Shown here: one piece after another, positions 62,025 to 64,000 of the stretch | Layout of the letters: each line of letters begins with the position of its first letter | Position numbering within the stretch: position 1 is the first letter of the stretch | Source of the DNA: Pholis gunnellus | Taxonomy: Eukaryota > Chordata > Actinopteri > Perciformes > Pholidae | Assembly (NCBI GenBank): GCA_910591455.2 | Contig: OU342816.1 | Span: 1,152,376 to 1,216,375 of the forward strand | Reading direction: 5' to 3' | Length of the DNA: 64,000 bases | Program-made: the position numbers and the translations under genes | Notes under the pieces: model-generated | What the model was told of the DNA's origin: nothing | The model's input: only the letters and a program-made list of their open reading frames with translations | The model's database searches: none

Positions 62025-62642
62025 AGAGTGAAGCCAATGCAGAAGTGCCTTAAACTTACATTTTCTCTCCTGAAAAATGTTCTCTTTTCTCTCCTCTGGT
62101 TGTATAGAAGTCTATGAGAAAATGACTCTACTTCTCTCTTGATTTATTACCTCAGTAAACATTGTAAACATGAGTTTATGGTCTCAATCTCTAGTTTCAA
62201 GTCTTCTTCAATACAGCATGATGTTCATTTAGTAGATGATGGTCCATTTAGAGTCGCACAGACCATAAAGCAGGGGATGCTTTAGGGCGGGGCTATCTAA
62301 AAATGCCTTATTCAGCATTCGGTTGTACTTAGCTCCACCGTCTACTGTCACTCCTGGTTGCAAAAAACAAGATGGCGAAGGCTAAAAACATGATGACGAC
62401 AGCCAAAAACAAGGATGGGTACAGCCAAAAAACAAAAACCTAGATGGCAACGGCCAGAAATCAAGATGGAGGCGGCCTACAACCATGGTGATAAAAGCTA
62501 CAAACCAAGATAGCGACGGCCAAAAACCATGATGGTTAAGGCCAAAAACCAAGATGGTGATGGCCAAAAACATCTAATTCGATGCTTCAAAACAGCCGTC
62601 CACAAACCAATGGTACGTCCACTTCCTCTATACAGTCTATGG
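62025..62642 (+). mobile_element. CTCF/YY1-motif dispersed element, copy 3
   Basis: Starts taaagagtgaagccaatgca and ends tcctctatacagtctatggc. It has the same central block as copies 1 and 2, then about ten units of aaaaaccaagatggcgacgg type at 62360-62575. The CTCF-like core is lost (ctctcctctggttgtat). It lies in intron 3, 0.7 kb upstream of exon 4. Confidence 0.85.
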
Positions 62643-63307
62643 CATTGAGAGACACTGAGTGTCCAGTGGTGTAAGGTGTCTGTGCATCTGCTCTGCATTA
62701 ATCCAACAGATTCTTCCAAACAGCTCCAGCTGAACATCTGTGTGGCAAGAATGTAGAAAGTCTGCTCCAGCTCGTCAAAAAGATAATAATTCAATCTTTC
62801 ACGGTATCTCGGCTCTGTCAGCTTCTATAAACTCTTCAATCCATAAAGGAAGCAGCCAGGGAAAACAACATTTTCTCAATATTTACACCACACAAGTTAA
62901 TTTGTTTTGACAGAAACATCTGCAGGACATCTAACGCAAGCTCCTTCTTAACAAGCCTTGCTGTTAAAGAGGGAAACTTCAGAAATGATGTGGAAAAAGC
63001 TTTTTTTTTCTCTCTCAATCCTCTCTGCTGCAAAGCCTCATTTAGGAACAACCACTGTTTTCTCCTTTGAAGAATTGTGGTTTTCTACTCGGGGCACCAC
63101 TGGGATTGTTTTCTCTTTTCACTCTCATTTCCTGAACCTTATTCTGTAATGGGCCCATTACCCTTTTCTCTTCCTAGCACTAGTAATCATTTATCTGATG
63201 CAACATGCTCTTCTTTTACCTTTGTGTCCATGTTTGTCTGGTTTTAAAGGATGTCCATACTATTAACGGGGGATATTTTGTGAAATTTTTTTCTTCTTTC
63301 TTTGTAG

Positions 63308-63759
63308 AATTTCCGTCCCATCACCAGCGGATATGGCGGTTCCAGTCGCAAACCTTCGTATACCCCTGAACCCCAGTCCCCCCAGGGTCTCCAGTACCCA
63401 CAAACACCCCAGTCCCCCCAGGGTATCCAGTACCAGCAGAAACCCAAGTCCCCCCAGGGTCTCCAGTACCAGCAGACACCCCAGTCCCCCCAGTACCAGC
63501 AGACACCCCAGTCCCCCCAGGGTCTCCAGTACCAGCAGACACCCCAGTCCCCCCAGGGTATCCAATACCAGCAGGCTCCACAGTCCACTCACCTGAATAA
63601 CGGACACTCCAGACCCAACAATGGCCACAGCTACGGTTACGGGAACGGCAACGGGCACGCTCAGTACAACAACCCAGCAGGACTTTATCACAACGGCAGC
63701 AATGGAGACCGATCTCTGCCGAGCAAGATGGGAAGCCTCAGCCTCAGCGCCACTCATAG
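63308..63759 (+). CDS. pdlim4: PDZ and LIM domain protein 4, coding exon 4
   Basis: Residues 110-259 plus two bases. The exon opens NFRPITSGYGGSSRKPSYTP, followed by six repeats of PQSPQGLQYQQT type (63371-63577), a Gly/Asn/His-rich stretch, then AQYNNPAGLYHNGSNGDRSL and PSKMGSLSLSATH. QYNNPAGLY resembles the ZM motif of PDLIM1/PDLIM3 that contacts alpha-actinin rods. HNGSxxxxLPxxMxxLxxS matches the equivalent region of human PDLIM4 as I recall it and is the main reason for choosing that paralogue. The acceptor is ttctttctttgtag and the donor ATAG|GTGAGG (phase 2). All 150 codons are open. The single C-terminal LIM domain must be encoded downstream of the window. Confidence 0.88.
63371..63577 (+). 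repeat. pdlim4: In-frame 36-bp coding minisatellite
   Basis: Six units inside exon 4. Five are 36 bp (12 residues) and one is 27 bp, lacking QGL. The codon pattern is ccccagtccccccagggtct or close variants, so the array arose by DNA-level duplication. All length changes are multiples of three. Confidence 0.93.
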
Positions 63760-63856
63760 GTGAGGTGATCAAAAGGAGCGCAGAGAGAATGAAATGTAAA
63801 CAAATGGGTCCAAAGTCACACCTCCATTTAATGTTTTGACCAGGCGAATACCCCGG

Positions 63857-64000
63857 TTCTGAAGAGTGAAGCCAATGCAGGAAGGGTCTTGTACTTGCGC
63901 TCTCTCTACCTGGCCAGCAGGGGGCGTCTCTTCTGGTCGCCATCCAAATACGGTCACTTCCGTTCACCGGTTGCAAAAAAGCCAAGATGGCGGCGGCCGT
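63857..64000 (+). mobile_element. CTCF/YY1-motif dispersed element, copy 4 (cut by window end)
   Basis: Starts tgaagagtgaagccaatgca, as in copy 3. It contains CCAGCAGGGGGCG (63914-63926, CTCF-like) and AAGATGGCGGC (63984-63994, an exact YY1-type motif). It skips the central block seen in the others, passing quickly from the 5' part to the YY1 part. It lies about 100 bp into intron 4. Confidence 0.75.

Noticed and set aside
63263..63985. 240-codon minus-strand frame rich in LLVLETLGGLG
   Set aside because: Antisense shadow of the exon 4 coding minisatellite; the plus strand has family matches and proper splice sites.

Overview
The window looks like nuclear DNA from a ray-finned fish, probably a percomorph. 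It is AT-rich, full of micro- and minisatellites and dispersed repeats of a kind I associate with percomorph genomes, has introns of about 10 kb with vertebrate splice sites, and carries vertebrate-type tRNA genes. No bacterial features are present. The species cannot be read from the sequence.

Layout. 1-4.3 kb is minisatellite and microsatellite DNA around two short, possibly orphaned, signal-peptide exons (2678-2720 minus, 3926-3980 plus). 4.5-10.6 kb is a tRNA neighbourhood built by local duplication: one tRNA-Asp(GTC), two tRNA-Val genes (CAC and AAC), an Asp tRNA relic, and a broken inverted duplication of about 330 bp on either side. 10.6-31 kb is mostly gene-poor. It holds a LINE ORF2 relic, hAT-like ends, a 31-copy 32-bp satellite with no length variation (19.18-20.17 kb), one putative unidentified terminal coding exon (24851-25042), a long hairpin (28783-28895) and a 14-bp minisatellite.

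The one gene identified with confidence is a PDZ-LIM gene on the plus strand, best called pdlim4. Four coding exons are present (31414-31506, 41714-41865, 51377-51458, 63308-63759). They join in frame to about 259 residues: an N-terminal PDZ domain, a linker, a six-copy Pro/Gln/Ser repeat and a ZM-like motif. The LIM-domain exons must lie beyond position 64000. The protein would be an actin/alpha-actinin-associated scaffold.

The most interesting non-coding signals are in and around pdlim4. A dispersed element present in at least four same-orientation copies plus one reversed fragment carries CTCF-like cores in two copies and arrays of YY1-like AAGATGGC motifs. A (TG)n tract ends 14 nt before the exon 2 acceptor, in an arrangement like CFTR exon 9. 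Exon 4 contains a coding minisatellite. No other complete protein gene could be supported; most long open frames are repeat translations or unsupported chance frames.
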